Below are positions 25,007-33,844 of a stretch of 62,003 bases of DNA, one piece after another. The position numbers were made by a program, and so were the translations under genes. Source of the DNA: an uncultured Clostridia bacterium (lineage in GTDB: Bacteria; Bacillota; Clostridia; Oscillospirales; Acutalibacteraceae); NCBI GenBank assembly GCA_947166135.1, contig CAMVDB010000005.1, positions 1-62,003 of the forward strand, written 5' to 3'. Within the stretch, counting starts at the first letter, position 1; each line of letters starts with the position of its first letter. The notes beneath the pieces were generated by a model, which saw only the letters and a list, made by a program, of their open reading frames with translations, was not told the DNA's origin and ran no database searches.

Positions 25007-26083
25007 TTACTGGATCTTTCTGGCGCAGACGACAAATCTGCCGTCGTCCGTATGGTAATTACAGGTGGAAAGGCTGACGATCTTCTCACCGTAGACCGGA
25101 GTCACACCGGTATCGATAGCCGACAGCGCCTTCATATTCGCAACATAGGTATTATACGTCGTTTCATCGTTGAGGTTCGCATAATAGTAATACTTGAACA
25201 CATCCTCGTTATCATCATAGACCTGACTGTATACGATAGCGAAGATCTCGTACTCCCCCTTCTCAAAACGGGTATCAAAACGGAAGGTACGATGCTGACT
25301 GTAATACTCCTGATCGTCATACTTCGGAAGAGAACCGAACATCGAGCCGTTGAACATATGATGGCCGTAGATCAAATAATGATAACCGTTCGGATCGCAG
25401 TTCGCGTCCATGAACAACTCGCCGCTCTCGGAATAGTCGCCGTCAAAATCCGCATGCAGATAATGCTCGGGGTCACCGGGCGTATACATGACGGGATAGT
25501 CAACAACGGTATCGTCGATCTTCAACCAGCCGAAGAAATCATTATTCTTCGCATAAAGCGCCTCCATATCGGCAGACAGGGCTTTCAGCTCGTTATGACC
25601 TTTGTTATCGTCATAATAACCGTACAGCTTCATACCGACAACGGCGATACCCGCGATCAGAAGGATAATCGCAACGACGCGAACGGCGATGATCGGTCCG
25701 CTCGTTCTTTTTTTGACGGGTCTTCTGCGGGCTTCACTGTAATTGTTATAGCGGTCGTCGTAACGCTGTCTGTCGACGCGGCGGTTATCATAGCCGTTAT
25801 AGCTATCACCGTAGCCCACCTGACGACGGGGATCACCGTAATACTGAGGCTGCCGATACTGTTGCGGACGTGCCTGTCCCCCGCCGTAACCCTGAGGGCG
25901 TTGAACGCGCCGAACGGGCTGGACTTCCTGATAGCCCTGCGGGATCTGACGCTGACGAGGAACGGACTCCTCCACGTCGTAATTATCATACGATGCGGTA
26001 TTGATATCCTCTTTACGATAGCGCTTACCGTAATCGGGAGCGGGATCGCTGTAATAGTTTCGGTTTTGGTTTTGATTACTCAT
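25007..26083 (-). CDS. Class B sortase with long cytoplasmic tail
   Basis: A 358-residue transpeptidase that cuts a C-terminal sorting signal and attaches surface proteins to the wall or to each other. Residues about 1-125 form a Gln/Arg/Tyr-rich low-complexity cytoplasmic tail, followed by one membrane helix (about 128-152) and the sortase domain with NNDFFGWLKIDDTVVDYPVM, the catalytic histidine in YGHHM, C341 in LSTCNYH and R355 in CARK. The tail is unusually long for sortases. It lies 71 bases downstream of a gene for a likely substrate. Confidence 0.93.
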   Translation of the reverse strand: MSNQNQNRNYYSDPAPDYGKRYRKEDINTASYDNYDVEESVPRQRQIPQGYQEVQPVRRVQRPQGYGGGQARPQQYRQPQYYGDPRRQVGYGDSYNGYDNRRVDRQRYDDRYNNYSEARRRPVKKRTSGPIIAVRVVAIILLIAGIAVVGMKLYGYYDDNKGHNELKALSADMEALYAKNNDFFGWLKIDDTVVDYPVMYTPGDPEHYLHADFDGDYSESGELFMDANCDPNGYHYLIYGHHMFNGSMFGSLPKYDDQEYYSQHRTFRFDTRFEKGEYEIFAIVYSQVYDDNEDVFKYYYYANLNDETTYNTYVANMKALSAIDTGVTPVYGEKIVSLSTCNYHTDDGRFVVCARKIQ

Positions 26084-26095
26084 AGCAGATAGAAG

Positions 26096-26129
26096 AAAGC
26101 GGCGGCGGGAATCCCCGTCACCGCCTTTT
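26096..26129 (-). terminator. Hairpin between the surface protein and sortase genes
   Basis: On the minus strand AAAGGCGG...CCGCC-GCTTT form a GC-rich stem followed by TTTCTT. It could attenuate read-through from the abundant substrate gene into the sortase gene. Confidence 0.5.
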
Positions 26130-26154
26130 GATTATAATGTGTATCGTCGGATAA

Positions 26155-26595
26155 TTACTGGTTGTTATTGTTCTGCTTTTTCTTCGCTACAACAGAAGCG
26201 ATGATAGCGATCAGAGCAACTACGATGACGCCGATACCAACGAACAGCCAGACGTTGTCGCCGGTCTTAGGAGTCTTTGCGTTCTTAGCAACTACGGTAG
26301 GAGCCTGGGTAGCAGCCTGAGTAGGAGCGGTAGTCGCAGCCTGAGTAGGAGCGATGGTAGCAGCCTCAGTAGCAGCCTCGGTAGCGGGCTCGGTTGCAGC
26401 TTCGGTAACAGCCTCGGTAGCCTCGGCAGCGATATCGGCGATAGTTACATCCTCGCCGGTCTCAGCAACATCGGTGACCTCTGCGCCGACAGCAGCGACA
26501 TCCTCGCCCTCAGCGTAAGTAACAACAGCGGTAGCAGAGAACATAGCTACAGCCAGAATCATAACCATAAGAATCGATAATACGTGCTTCTTCAT
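26155..26595 (-). CDS. Small secreted surface protein with TPKTG sorting signal
   Basis: A 146-residue protein: signal peptide (about 1-28), acidic region, then Thr/Ala/Pro-rich tandem repeats (ATEAATE..., APTQAAT..., about 55-100), then TPKTGD (108-113), a membrane helix (about 115-137) and a KKKQ tail. This is the layout of a sortase substrate, with T in place of the usual L of LPXTG. The start at 26595 has GGAGG upstream; an in-frame extension to 26622 adds residues before the signal peptide. The adjacent class B sortase probably processes it. Function otherwise unknown. Confidence 0.85.
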   Translation of the reverse strand: MKKHVLSILMVMILAVAMFSATAVVTYAEGEDVAAVGAEVTDVAETGEDVTIADIAAEATEAVTEAATEPATEAATEAATIAPTQAATTAPTQAATQAPTVVAKNAKTPKTGDNVWLFVGIGVIVVALIAIIASVVAKKKQNNNNQ

Positions 26596-26662
26596 AATAA
26601 ATACCTCCAATGAATAAAACAAATTTAGATCGAGTTAAATCTCTTCTTCTCGTCTGGATTGT

Positions 26663-26690
26663 ATTTTACTCCTGAATTCCGAAAAGTCAA
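26663..26690 (-). promoter_or_regulatory. Promoter of the surface protein gene
   Basis: Minus-strand TTGACT (26685-26690) and TAAAAT (26663-26668) with a 16-base spacer. The remaining A/T-rich sequence 26691-26866 shows no gene or other clear signal. Confidence 0.6.
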
Positions 26691-26866
26691 CCGATTTTGC
26701 GAAGTTTGAGAGAAATAAACAAAGCGATTTTGCTTTTGATAATTGTTATTAGTCATCATTTCGCGATTTCATAATTTGTTCATTTTTTAATAAAGTCATT
26801 TCTTATCCGAGTTGTCATTTTTTCACTTTGAGAATATTTATTCATCGTGACATGAGCGGTAATCAC

Positions 26867-26897
26867 AAAAAAAGAACCGCCGAATGATCGACGGTTC
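26867..26897 (-). terminator. Terminator of alaS
   Basis: On the minus strand AACCGTCG and CGGCGGTT form a stem (one G-T pair) followed by seven T residues. Confidence 0.88.
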
Positions 26898-26918
26898 CGG
26901 AAATATTTAGTTTAACAA

Positions 26919-29552
26919 TCAGCTTAAAGCAGCTTCTACGATACCCTTAACGGCATAGAGCGCTTCATCAGCCTTGGTGATATCCTTACCGCCTGCCATC
27001 GCGAGATTAGGCTTACCGCCGCCGTTACCGCCGGCGATCTGGGCGACAGCGCGGACAACATTGCCAGCCTTAAGTCCCTTTGCAATCGCGTTCTTGGAGC
27101 AGGAGCAAGCAAAGATCAGCTTACCGTCCGTGACGGACGCGAGTACAGCTACTATATCCTCTACATCCGCCGCAAGATTCTCACACATCATGCGGATAGA
27201 ATCAGCGGGAGCACCGTTGAACATAGCGGTAACGACCTTTGTGCCGTTCACCTCTTCAGCGTTATCGAGGATCGCGCCGGTCTGGTCCTTCGCCATCTCA
27301 GCCTGATATCTCTCGATCTCCTTCTCCATCTCTTTATACTTCATCATCATGCGAACAGCGCCGTCAACAAGCTCTAAAGGATTATTGATATGCAGTGCCT
27401 CAGCCGCCTGACCTACTCTCTTAATCACGTTTGAGAGATAATTGATGATATTATGACCGGTCACAGCCTCGATACGGCGTACACCTGCGGCGACAGAGCC
27501 TTCCTGCTTGATTTTGAACAGTCCGATCTTCGCGGTGTTATCGACGTGAGTACCGCCGCAGAACTCTTTACTGAACTCGCCCGCCTCAACGACACGGACG
27601 ATATCGCCGTACTTCTCGCCGAACAGCGCCATCGCGCCTTTCTTCTTCGCTTCGTCGATGCTCATCTCGGTGCAGGTAACGGCGATTCCCTCAAGGATCT
27701 TATCGTTAACAAGCTTCTCGACCGCGAGCATCTCATCAACGGTCATCGCGGAGAAATGAGTAAAGTCAAAGCGAACGACATCCTCGTTAACCAGCTGACC
27801 CGCCTGCTGTACATGGGTACCGAGCACTTCGCGCAGAGCCGCCTGCAGTAAGTGAGCAGCAGTATGGTTGCGCATGATATCCAGTCTGCGCTCGACGTCG
27901 ATCTTCGCGGTGACGGTATCGCCGACCGCGATCGTTCCGGTAGAGATCTCACACATATGCATAAAGATCTTACCCGAAGCGTCCTTCTTCACATCATCTA
28001 CGTCGATCGCACAGTCTCCGGCATTCAGCTCACCGGTATCTGCTACCTGACCGCCGCTCTCGGCATAGAAGGGGGTACGATCGAGCACGATGACGACACT
28101 GTCGCCTTCCTGTGCGCGGTCGACGCGCTCGCCGTCCTTGACAATCGCAAGGATCTTACTGTCACACTCATAATCGGTATATCCGATAAACTCGGTATCG
28201 GAAACACCGGTAAAATCAATCGAATCGCTGATCCATGCGTCGGCGCCGGCATTCTTGCGCGCCTTACGGGAACGCTGCTTCTGCAGGAGCATCAGCTCAT
28301 GGAAACGCTCCACATCGACCTCAATACCTTTTTCGGCAAGGATCTCACGGGTCAGGTCGATCGGGAAACCGAAGGTATCGTTTAACTTAAAGGCGTCCTC
28401 GCCGCTGAGAATCTTGACGTCATCACGTTCGATGATGCTCTCGAGCAGAGAAAGGCCCTGATCGACGGTCTTGGCGAAATTCTCCTCTTCAACCTTGATC
28501 AGCTTGACGATATAATCCATCTTCTCGACCAGCTCGGGATAAGCGGAGGCATTCTCCTTGACGACAGTCTCGCAAATCTGATACAGGAAAGGCTTATTAT
28601 AGCCGAGGAGTCTGCCGTGGCGCGCTGCTCTGCGAAGCAGACGGCGCAGAACATAACCTCTGCCCTCGTTGGACGGCATAACGCCGTCGGCGATCATAAA
28701 GGTCGTGGAGCGGATGTGGTCGGTGATAACGCGCAGGGAGATATCCTTCTTCTCATCCTCGCCGTAGGTCACGCCGACGACCTGAGAGATATGCTTCATG
28801 ATATTCTGAACGGTATCGACCAGGAACAGGTTATCGACGCCCTGCATCACGCAGGCAAGGCGCTCCAGACCCATACCGGTGTCGATGTTCTTTTTCTTCA
28901 TCTCGGTGTAATTGCCCTTGCCGTCGGACTCAAACTGAGAGAACACGAGGTTCCATACCTCGACAAAACGGTCGCACTCACAGCCGACATGGCAGTCGGG
29001 CTTTCCGCAGCCCTTCTCGGGACCGCGGTCGAAGTAGATCTCGGAGCAGGGGCCGCAGGGACCGGAGCCGTGCTCCCAGAAGTTGTCCTCTTTACCCAGA
29101 CGGACGATATGGGACGGATCAACGCCGACTTCCTTCGTCCAGATTTCGACAGCCTCATCGTCCTCTTCATAAACGGAGCAGTACAAAAGCTCCTCGGGCA
29201 TCTCGAGCACCTTGGTAAAGAACTCCCACGCCCACGCGGTCGCCTCATGCTTGAAGTAATCGCCGAAGGAGAAGTTGCCGAGCATCTCGAAGTAGGTGCC
29301 GTGACGCGCGGTGATACCGACGCGCTCGATATCGGGGGTACGGATGCACTTCTGGCAGGTCGTGACGCGGTTACGCGGCGGCGTCACCTCACCGGTGAAA
29401 TACTTCTTCATCGGCGCCATACCTGAATTGATCAGAAGCAGGGAGTTATCATCCTTCGGAATGAGCGGGAAGCTCGGAAGGCGAAGATGACCCTTGCTCT
29501 CCATAAAGGAAAGAAACTTTTCTCTGAGTTCATTCAAACCCATGTACTGCAT
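26919..29552 (-). CDS. alaS: Alanyl-tRNA synthetase
   Basis: An 877-residue class II synthetase that charges tRNA-Ala. The catalytic core begins LREKFLSFMESKGH, contains INSGMAPMKKYF, and the editing domain carries the zinc ligands in NHTAAHLL and CGGTHV; a DHHA1 C-terminal domain has GGGKPNLAMAGG. The start at 29552 (MQYMGLNE) has GTGAGG at good distance; a start seven codons earlier has none. It is controlled by the T-box leader upstream, so it should rise when uncharged tRNA-Ala accumulates. Confidence 0.97.
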   Translation of the reverse strand: MQYMGLNELREKFLSFMESKGHLRLPSFPLIPKDDNSLLLINSGMAPMKKYFTGEVTPPRNRVTTCQKCIRTPDIERVGITARHGTYFEMLGNFSFGDYFKHEATAWAWEFFTKVLEMPEELLYCSVYEEDDEAVEIWTKEVGVDPSHIVRLGKEDNFWEHGSGPCGPCSEIYFDRGPEKGCGKPDCHVGCECDRFVEVWNLVFSQFESDGKGNYTEMKKKNIDTGMGLERLACVMQGVDNLFLVDTVQNIMKHISQVVGVTYGEDEKKDISLRVITDHIRSTTFMIADGVMPSNEGRGYVLRRLLRRAARHGRLLGYNKPFLYQICETVVKENASAYPELVEKMDYIVKLIKVEEENFAKTVDQGLSLLESIIERDDVKILSGEDAFKLNDTFGFPIDLTREILAEKGIEVDVERFHELMLLQKQRSRKARKNAGADAWISDSIDFTGVSDTEFIGYTDYECDSKILAIVKDGERVDRAQEGDSVVIVLDRTPFYAESGGQVADTGELNAGDCAIDVDDVKKDASGKIFMHMCEISTGTIAVGDTVTAKIDVERRLDIMRNHTAAHLLQAALREVLGTHVQQAGQLVNEDVVRFDFTHFSAMTVDEMLAVEKLVNDKILEGIAVTCTEMSIDEAKKKGAMALFGEKYGDIVRVVEAGEFSKEFCGGTHVDNTAKIGLFKIKQEGSVAAGVRRIEAVTGHNIINYLSNVIKRVGQAAEALHINNPLELVDGAVRMMMKYKEMEKEIERYQAEMAKDQTGAILDNAEEVNGTKVVTAMFNGAPADSIRMMCENLAADVEDIVAVLASVTDGKLIFACSCSKNAIAKGLKAGNVVRAVAQIAGGNGGGKPNLAMAGGKDITKADEALYAVKGIVEAALS

Positions 29553-29587
29553 GTTAAAAACCTCACTTTTCATTGTAAAGAGTGATC

Positions 29588-29643
29588 AGTGGTCAGTGAA
29601 TAGGTATGTCAAGTAAAAGTATAATAACTGCTCACTGACCACT
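29588..29643. repeat. Inverted repeat between T-box and alaS
   Basis: AGTGGTCAGTGA (29588-29599) and TCACTGACCACT (29632-29643) are perfect 12-bp inverted copies, with related partial copies (GTGATCAGT, CTAACCACTTTTCACT) just outside. It lies after the T-box terminator inside the alaS leader, so read-through RNA would carry this hairpin. It looks like a small inserted palindromic repeat. Confidence 0.6.
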
Positions 29644-29654
29644 AACCACTTTTC

Positions 29655-29875
29655 ACTAAAATAATAAAAGCCCGTCCCAAACATGGGACAGGCTGACCTG
29701 CGGTACCACCCAAATTGCCATATCACTGACGATATGACCGCTTGAACTCCTTTAACGCAGGAATACGCCGCGCTTTCACACGGAGGCTCCGGGGTGGCTG
29801 CGCTGTTGATCCGCGGGGTCTCGCACCAACCGACCTTTCTCTGAGCGGAGGCTCAACGCTCTTCCCTTCATTGCC
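29655..29875 (-). promoter_or_regulatory. T-box riboswitch of alaS
   Basis: The T-box sequence GGGTGGTACCGCAGG (minus strand, 29697-29711) precedes a terminator stem AGCCCGTCCC/GGGACAGGCT (29669-29694) with a T tract, which is the standard T-box layout. The stem I region (about 29720-29870) contains GGTGCGAGACC, typical of the distal loop, and GGAGCCTCC, whose GCC (29785-29787) would be an alanine specifier codon. Uncharged tRNA-Ala should stabilise the antiterminator and allow alaS transcription. The specifier assignment is inference. Confidence 0.92.
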
Positions 29876-29881
29876 AGAGCT

Positions 29882-29910
29882 ATTATAGTACGTTTCCGCT
29901 GTAAAGTCAA
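29882..29910 (-). promoter_or_regulatory. Promoter of the alaS T-box transcript
   Basis: Minus-strand TTGACT (29905-29910) and TATAAT (29882-29887) are 17 bases apart, placing the RNA start close to the 5' end of the T-box stem I. Confidence 0.88.
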
Positions 29911-30076
29911 TAAGATTTTCACGAGAAAATCGGCTTGCACAGACGCTTTAGACCTACATATTATAATATATAAGTTTAGGTAGTAACAAATTCGACAGAA
30001 TTATCCTTATATCGGTTAATTTTTTATCAAAAACTTGGAAATCAGCTGTGATCAACATTTTGTCATCAATTTTTTG

Positions 30077-30105
30077 TTGAATTTTCTACAGAGTGATGGT
30101 AGAAT
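30077..30105 (+). promoter_or_regulatory. Promoter of the pullulanase gene
   Basis: TTGAAT (30077-30082) and TAGAAT (30100-30105) are 17 bases apart. Upstream, 29930-30070 is A/T-rich and contains an imperfect palindrome around ACCTACATATTATAATA (about 29950-29980); no gene is seen. Confidence 0.7.
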
Positions 30106-30144
30106 ATTTATCAGCCTGAATTTAAATAAAAGTGGGGTATCGAT

Positions 30145-32178
30145 GTGGCTACAACCGCATTTTATTCAAACAAGGACGAAATCTATAACACCTATCTCGG
30201 AAGCGACTTAGGCTTTACTTATACACCGGAGAGTACTACTTTCAAAGTCTGGGCGCCGTCGGCTGAACAGGTATTATTGAAGCTGTATTCTACCGGCTCT
30301 TTTTATGAAGAGGGTGCTCAGGTTCTCGGCATCAAGCAGATGCTCTTTGACGCGGTGACCGGCGTATGGTCGGCGACTATCGACGGCGATCTGAACAAGA
30401 TCTACTACACCTATGTCATCAAGACCGAGAAAGGCACGCATGAAACGCAGGACGTCTACTCCAAGGCAGTCGGCGTTAACTCTCAGCGCTCCGAGGTCGT
30501 CGATATGGCTTCTACCAATCCCGAGGGTTGGGAGAATGACCGGCATGTTCTGCCCGACAGACAAACCGACGCGATCGTTTGGGAGATCCATGTACGCGAC
30601 TTCTCCTCCTCCGACACCAGCGGCGTGAGTCGAGAGCATCGCGGTAAGTTCCTCGCCTTCACCGAAAAGAACACCGTGATCCCCTACACGAACTTCCCGA
30701 CCTGCGTCAACTACTTAAAGCAACTGGGTATCACCCATGTACAGCTGAATCCCGTCTTTGACTTCGGATCCGTCAATGAAATCACAGGCGTAGAATACAA
30801 CTGGGGCTATGATCCCGTCAATTATAATGTTCCCGAGGGCTCCTACTCCACCGACCCGTATCACGGCGAGGTACGAATCAGAGAGTTCAAGGAAATGGTA
30901 AAAGCCCTGCATGACGAGGGCATCGGCGTCATCATGGACGTTGTATACAACCATGTATACTCCACCGAGTATTCTCCCTTTGAGAGAACCGTACCCGGCT
31001 ACTACTTCCGTATGCAGAACGGCAAGTTTCTCAACTCCTCGGGCTGCGGCAACGTAACCGCGACCGATAAGGTGATGTTCCGCCGCTTTATGGTCGATTC
31101 ACTTCGCTACTGGGCGGAGGAATACCATATTGACGGCTTCCGCTTCGACCTTATGGCGTGTCATGATATTGATACGATGAATGAGATTCGTGCTGAGCTC
31201 GACAAGATCGATAAGCGCATCCTGATGTACGGTGAGCCGTGGACCGCCAACGACGGCGAGAACGGCATCAGCGGCGAGGACTGCTGCAATAAGGCGAACG
31301 CCAAGAAGCTCTCCACCCGCATTGGTATGTTCAACGACGATATGCGCCACGGTATCAAGGGCGGCTCCGACGATGACAGCAAGGGCTTCATCCAGGGCTC
31401 GACCCACAGTGCCTATAACGTTATCGCGGGTATGATGGGCGCTTCGTCCGTCACCTTCGGTAACTGGGCAAACGAGCCTTCTCAGTGCGTCACCTATGTC
31501 TCCGCACACGATAACCTCACCCTTTGGGATAAGATCCTGAAATCGAACTGGTGCGATGATTTCGATACCACCGACAGCCTGTATATCAGCCAGAATAAGC
31601 TTGCATCGGTACTGGTGCTCGGTTCTCTGGGTATCTCCTTTATGCTTGCCGGCGAAGAATTCGCCAGAACCAAGCACGGCGACCACAACTCCTACAAGAG
31701 TCCCGACTCGGTCAACTCCATCAACTGGACGCGTGCCGTTCGCTACAAAGAACTGATGGAATACTACAAGGGGCTGATCAAGATCCGCAAGTCGTTCTCC
31801 CCCATCCGCGACAATACCACCAAAGCGGTCAACGACGGCTACATCGTCTATAACGGACAGAGCATCAGCCTGACCGTCAAGAACGATAACGAGAACGAGT
31901 GGAGAATGATGAGCGTGATCATCAACAACAGCGATCATGCCTGCGTCCCGCAGTTCAAGTCACAGTACGATATGCCCAGCGGCTGGTATGTGATCGCTGA
32001 CGCTGAAACAGCCGGCGATAAGGCGATCCGCAAATTTGATCCCTTTGCTAATATTCCCCCTCGCTCCGCACTGATCATCGTAGACGCAGAGAGCTACGAG
32101 AAGATCAACGGCGTTCCGACCTTTGAAGAACCCGTCAGGGAAATCGGGCTGAACATCGCGAAGGATATCATCCGATAA
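30145..32178 (+). CDS. pulA: Type I pullulanase (cytoplasmic)
   Basis: A 677-residue GH13_14 enzyme that hydrolyses alpha-1,6 branches of maltodextrins. A CBM48-type domain (about 15-110, TFKVWAPSAEQVLLKLYS) precedes the barrel with the pullulanase signature YNWGYDPVNYNVPEGSYS, MDVVYNHVY, GFRFDLMACHD (nucleophile Asp), YGEPWT (acid Glu) and YVSAHDN. There is no signal peptide, so it acts inside the cell on imported oligosaccharides, complementing the secreted amylase. The start is GTG at 30145; no good ATG is in frame nearby and the ribosome-binding site GTGGGG is weak. Confidence 0.94.
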   Translation: MATTAFYSNKDEIYNTYLGSDLGFTYTPESTTFKVWAPSAEQVLLKLYSTGSFYEEGAQVLGIKQMLFDAVTGVWSATIDGDLNKIYYTYVIKTEKGTHETQDVYSKAVGVNSQRSEVVDMASTNPEGWENDRHVLPDRQTDAIVWEIHVRDFSSSDTSGVSREHRGKFLAFTEKNTVIPYTNFPTCVNYLKQLGITHVQLNPVFDFGSVNEITGVEYNWGYDPVNYNVPEGSYSTDPYHGEVRIREFKEMVKALHDEGIGVIMDVVYNHVYSTEYSPFERTVPGYYFRMQNGKFLNSSGCGNVTATDKVMFRRFMVDSLRYWAEEYHIDGFRFDLMACHDIDTMNEIRAELDKIDKRILMYGEPWTANDGENGISGEDCCNKANAKKLSTRIGMFNDDMRHGIKGGSDDDSKGFIQGSTHSAYNVIAGMMGASSVTFGNWANEPSQCVTYVSAHDNLTLWDKILKSNWCDDFDTTDSLYISQNKLASVLVLGSLGISFMLAGEEFARTKHGDHNSYKSPDSVNSINWTRAVRYKELMEYYKGLIKIRKSFSPIRDNTTKAVNDGYIVYNGQSISLTVKNDNENEWRMMSVIINNSDHACVPQFKSQYDMPSGWYVIADAETAGDKAIRKFDPFANIPPRSALIIVDAESYEKINGVPTFEEPVREIGLNIAKDIIR

Positions 32179-32187
32179 TTGTTAATC

Positions 32188-32345
32188 ATACTAATCCTTA
32201 ATAAAAACCTTTATCATCTATTGCGCTATATTTCGTATAGCTTTGTTGGGCTCCTTGACAGGCGCCAGCCTGTCTGCGTCTCCCGTCGCGCTATCCGAAA
32301 TATATCACTAATATCTGATTAAATCTTTTTATCAAGGATTAGTAT
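32188..32345. mobile_element. MITE-like element, short copy
   Basis: A 158-bp copy of the element at 24662-24920: identical 20-bp left end, matching right end, and the shared GACAGGC/GCCTGTC hairpin. About 100 bp of the longer copy's middle are replaced by GGGCTCCT. It is inserted ten bases after the pullulanase stop codon, before that gene's terminator. No target duplication longer than two or three bases is apparent. Confidence 0.8.
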
Positions 32346-32376
32346 AAGAGATCGTCAATTTGATATGAAATATGAT

Positions 32377-32415
32377 GAAGTCATCCTCAAGAGCTTTGGG
32401 GATGACTTCTTTTTA
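32377..32415 (+). terminator. Terminator downstream of pullulanase
   Basis: GAAGTCATCC and GGATGACTTC form a perfect 10-bp stem followed by TTTTTAT on the plus strand. The T tract overlaps the last codons of the convergent spoIIIAH. Confidence 0.82.
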
Positions 32416-32955
32416 TAACTCGACGATCACGATATCGTTAAATTCTACTTTCAGCTGAGACATGACAGCATCCTTGATAATCAGCGGCGAATCGTCCTTC
32501 AGATCGGATTTTCTGACCGTTACGGTACAGCCCTTATCGGAGGCATAACATAAAGCGTCGGAGAAACCTTTCGCTGATAAGATGTTTTCAATATTATTCT
32601 GAGCAAGGATGCGTTCTTCGATCGCTGTCGCCGCCTTTACCGCTTCCGCCTTCGCTTCATCCGAGCTGTCGGCGGCTTGAAGGATCGTCTTGGATTCCTC
32701 CAATACCTGATCCTGTACCTGAGCCCGTTCGGTTCGGGATTTCGCAAGTTTCTGTTCCGGCGTCATTTCCTGAGAGGTCATCTTGATCTCGTCGGTCGTA
32801 GCCTTCGCGTCCTTGCTGACATAGGTCGCGGCGCCGAGCTCCTTGGAGCTTGGAGAGATCAGCGGCGTTCCGGAAAAGTGCCAATTCAGATATACCGCCG
32901 CTCCCAGCGCAAGTACCAGTGCTGATACCAGAATATGTTGCTTTTTGATCTTCAT
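32413..32955 (-). CDS. spoIIIAH: Stage III sporulation protein AH
   Basis: A 180-residue mother-cell membrane protein whose extracellular domain binds SpoIIQ to form the channel (feeding tube) to the forespore. It has one N-terminal helix (about 8-25), a charged helical middle (about 65-120) and a ring-building RBM domain (about 105-180, NIENILSAKGFSDALCY). The C-terminal VEFNDIVIVEL is typical. Last gene of the spoIIIA operon. Confidence 0.93.
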   Translation of the reverse strand: MKIKKQHILVSALVLALGAAVYLNWHFSGTPLISPSSKELGAATYVSKDAKATTDEIKMTSQEMTPEQKLAKSRTERAQVQDQVLEESKTILQAADSSDEAKAEAVKAATAIEERILAQNNIENILSAKGFSDALCYASDKGCTVTVRKSDLKDDSPLIIKDAVMSQLKVEFNDIVIVEL

Positions 32956-32964
32956 ATTATCCTC

Positions 32965-33384
32965 CTATTTTGTAATACAAACTTTATCCGAGCGGATGTT
33001 CAGCGCCTTGGTGACAGCGTCCATTACACGAGAGGTAACGATCGGATCGTCACCGCCGTCACATACCACGACGACGCCGCGCACCTTCGGCTCGATACTG
33101 ACGGTTTTGGTATCGGTATTCTTCAGATAAACGTTCTCGCCGCCGTTATCCATCGTCAAAAAGATCTGTGCCTTCCCTACTCCTTCGATCTGTGTAACGA
33201 TATCCAGCAGACGATGTTCGGTTCGTTCGGCATACTTTTCGGCTGCGGCGGCACTTTTATCCGGTGACAGATCGACAACAGTTGTCAAAAGGATCAGCAG
33301 GATCGCCGCGACTCCGATGATGACTGCTATTTTGACAACTCGTTTATCACCGAGCAGTTCATTCAACCCTTTTCCCTTCCACAT
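32965..33384 (-). CDS. spoIIIAG: Stage III sporulation protein AG
   Basis: A 139-residue protein with one membrane helix (about 16-36) and an extracellular ring-building domain containing LLDIVTQIEGVGKAQIFLTMDNGGE and RGVVVVCDGGDD. It forms the large ring of the SpoIIIA channel. The start at 33384 (MWKGKG) has AAAGGAG ten bases upstream; an earlier in-frame ATG at 33408 lacks a site. The start lies inside the end of spoIIIAF. Confidence 0.93.
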   Translation of the reverse strand: MWKGKGLNELLGDKRVVKIAVIIGVAAILLILLTTVVDLSPDKSAAAAEKYAERTEHRLLDIVTQIEGVGKAQIFLTMDNGGENVYLKNTDTKTVSIEPKVRGVVVVCDGGDDPIVTSRVMDAVTKALNIRSDKVCITK

Positions 33385-33844
33385 AGATCTCCGGCTCCTT
33401 TGACACATTCCTGTATATGATACTTCTCACGTCGTCAACCCGATCGACATACGCTTCACTCATATATATGATGACCCGTGACACGGTTATTCTACCTTGA
33501 TCGGATATTTTCAGCGTAATGTTGATATCCTGGATCTCGATTCCTTCGTTACGGAGCAGTTCTCCCAATGATCCAACAAGGATATCCGCCGTCTGCTGCC
33601 CAACAGCATCGTTATAGTCCTGATCGGAATAACGGGGAACCGTGATCTCTTCCCGATCCGGTAACTCGGCATGAAATTGTCCGAAAGACGATGATAAACC
33701 TTGCAGCAGACTGCCGATAAAGAACAGGCCGATCACAAAGCTCATCACTCGACGGGTACGCTTCTGCGGGATCAGTACTGAAATCACACTGACCGCTACA
33801 GAGATCACACAAATCGTAACGCCCGTTGCCTTGAGTTCGTTCAT
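33359..33844 (-). CDS. spoIIIAF: Stage III sporulation protein AF
   Basis: A 161-residue protein with two N-terminal membrane helices (about 6-24 and 31-50) and a C-terminal ring-type domain (about 85-160). It is part of the SpoIIIA secretion-like channel in the engulfed forespore membrane. GAGGTGGGGG precedes the ATG; the gene starts four bases before the spoIIIAE stop and ends inside spoIIIAG. Confidence 0.9.
   Translation of the reverse strand: MNELKATGVTICVISVAVSVISVLIPQKRTRRVMSFVIGLFFIGSLLQGLSSSFGQFHAELPDREEITVPRYSDQDYNDAVGQQTADILVGSLGELLRNEGIEIQDINITLKISDQGRITVSRVIIYMSEAYVDRVDDVRSIIYRNVSKEPEIYVEGKRVE

Noticed and set aside
25052..26092. A 346-codon plus-strand frame over the sortase gene
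   Set aside because: The minus strand encodes a sortase with all catalytic residues; the plus-strand product is a repetitive hydrophobic sequence without a start signal.
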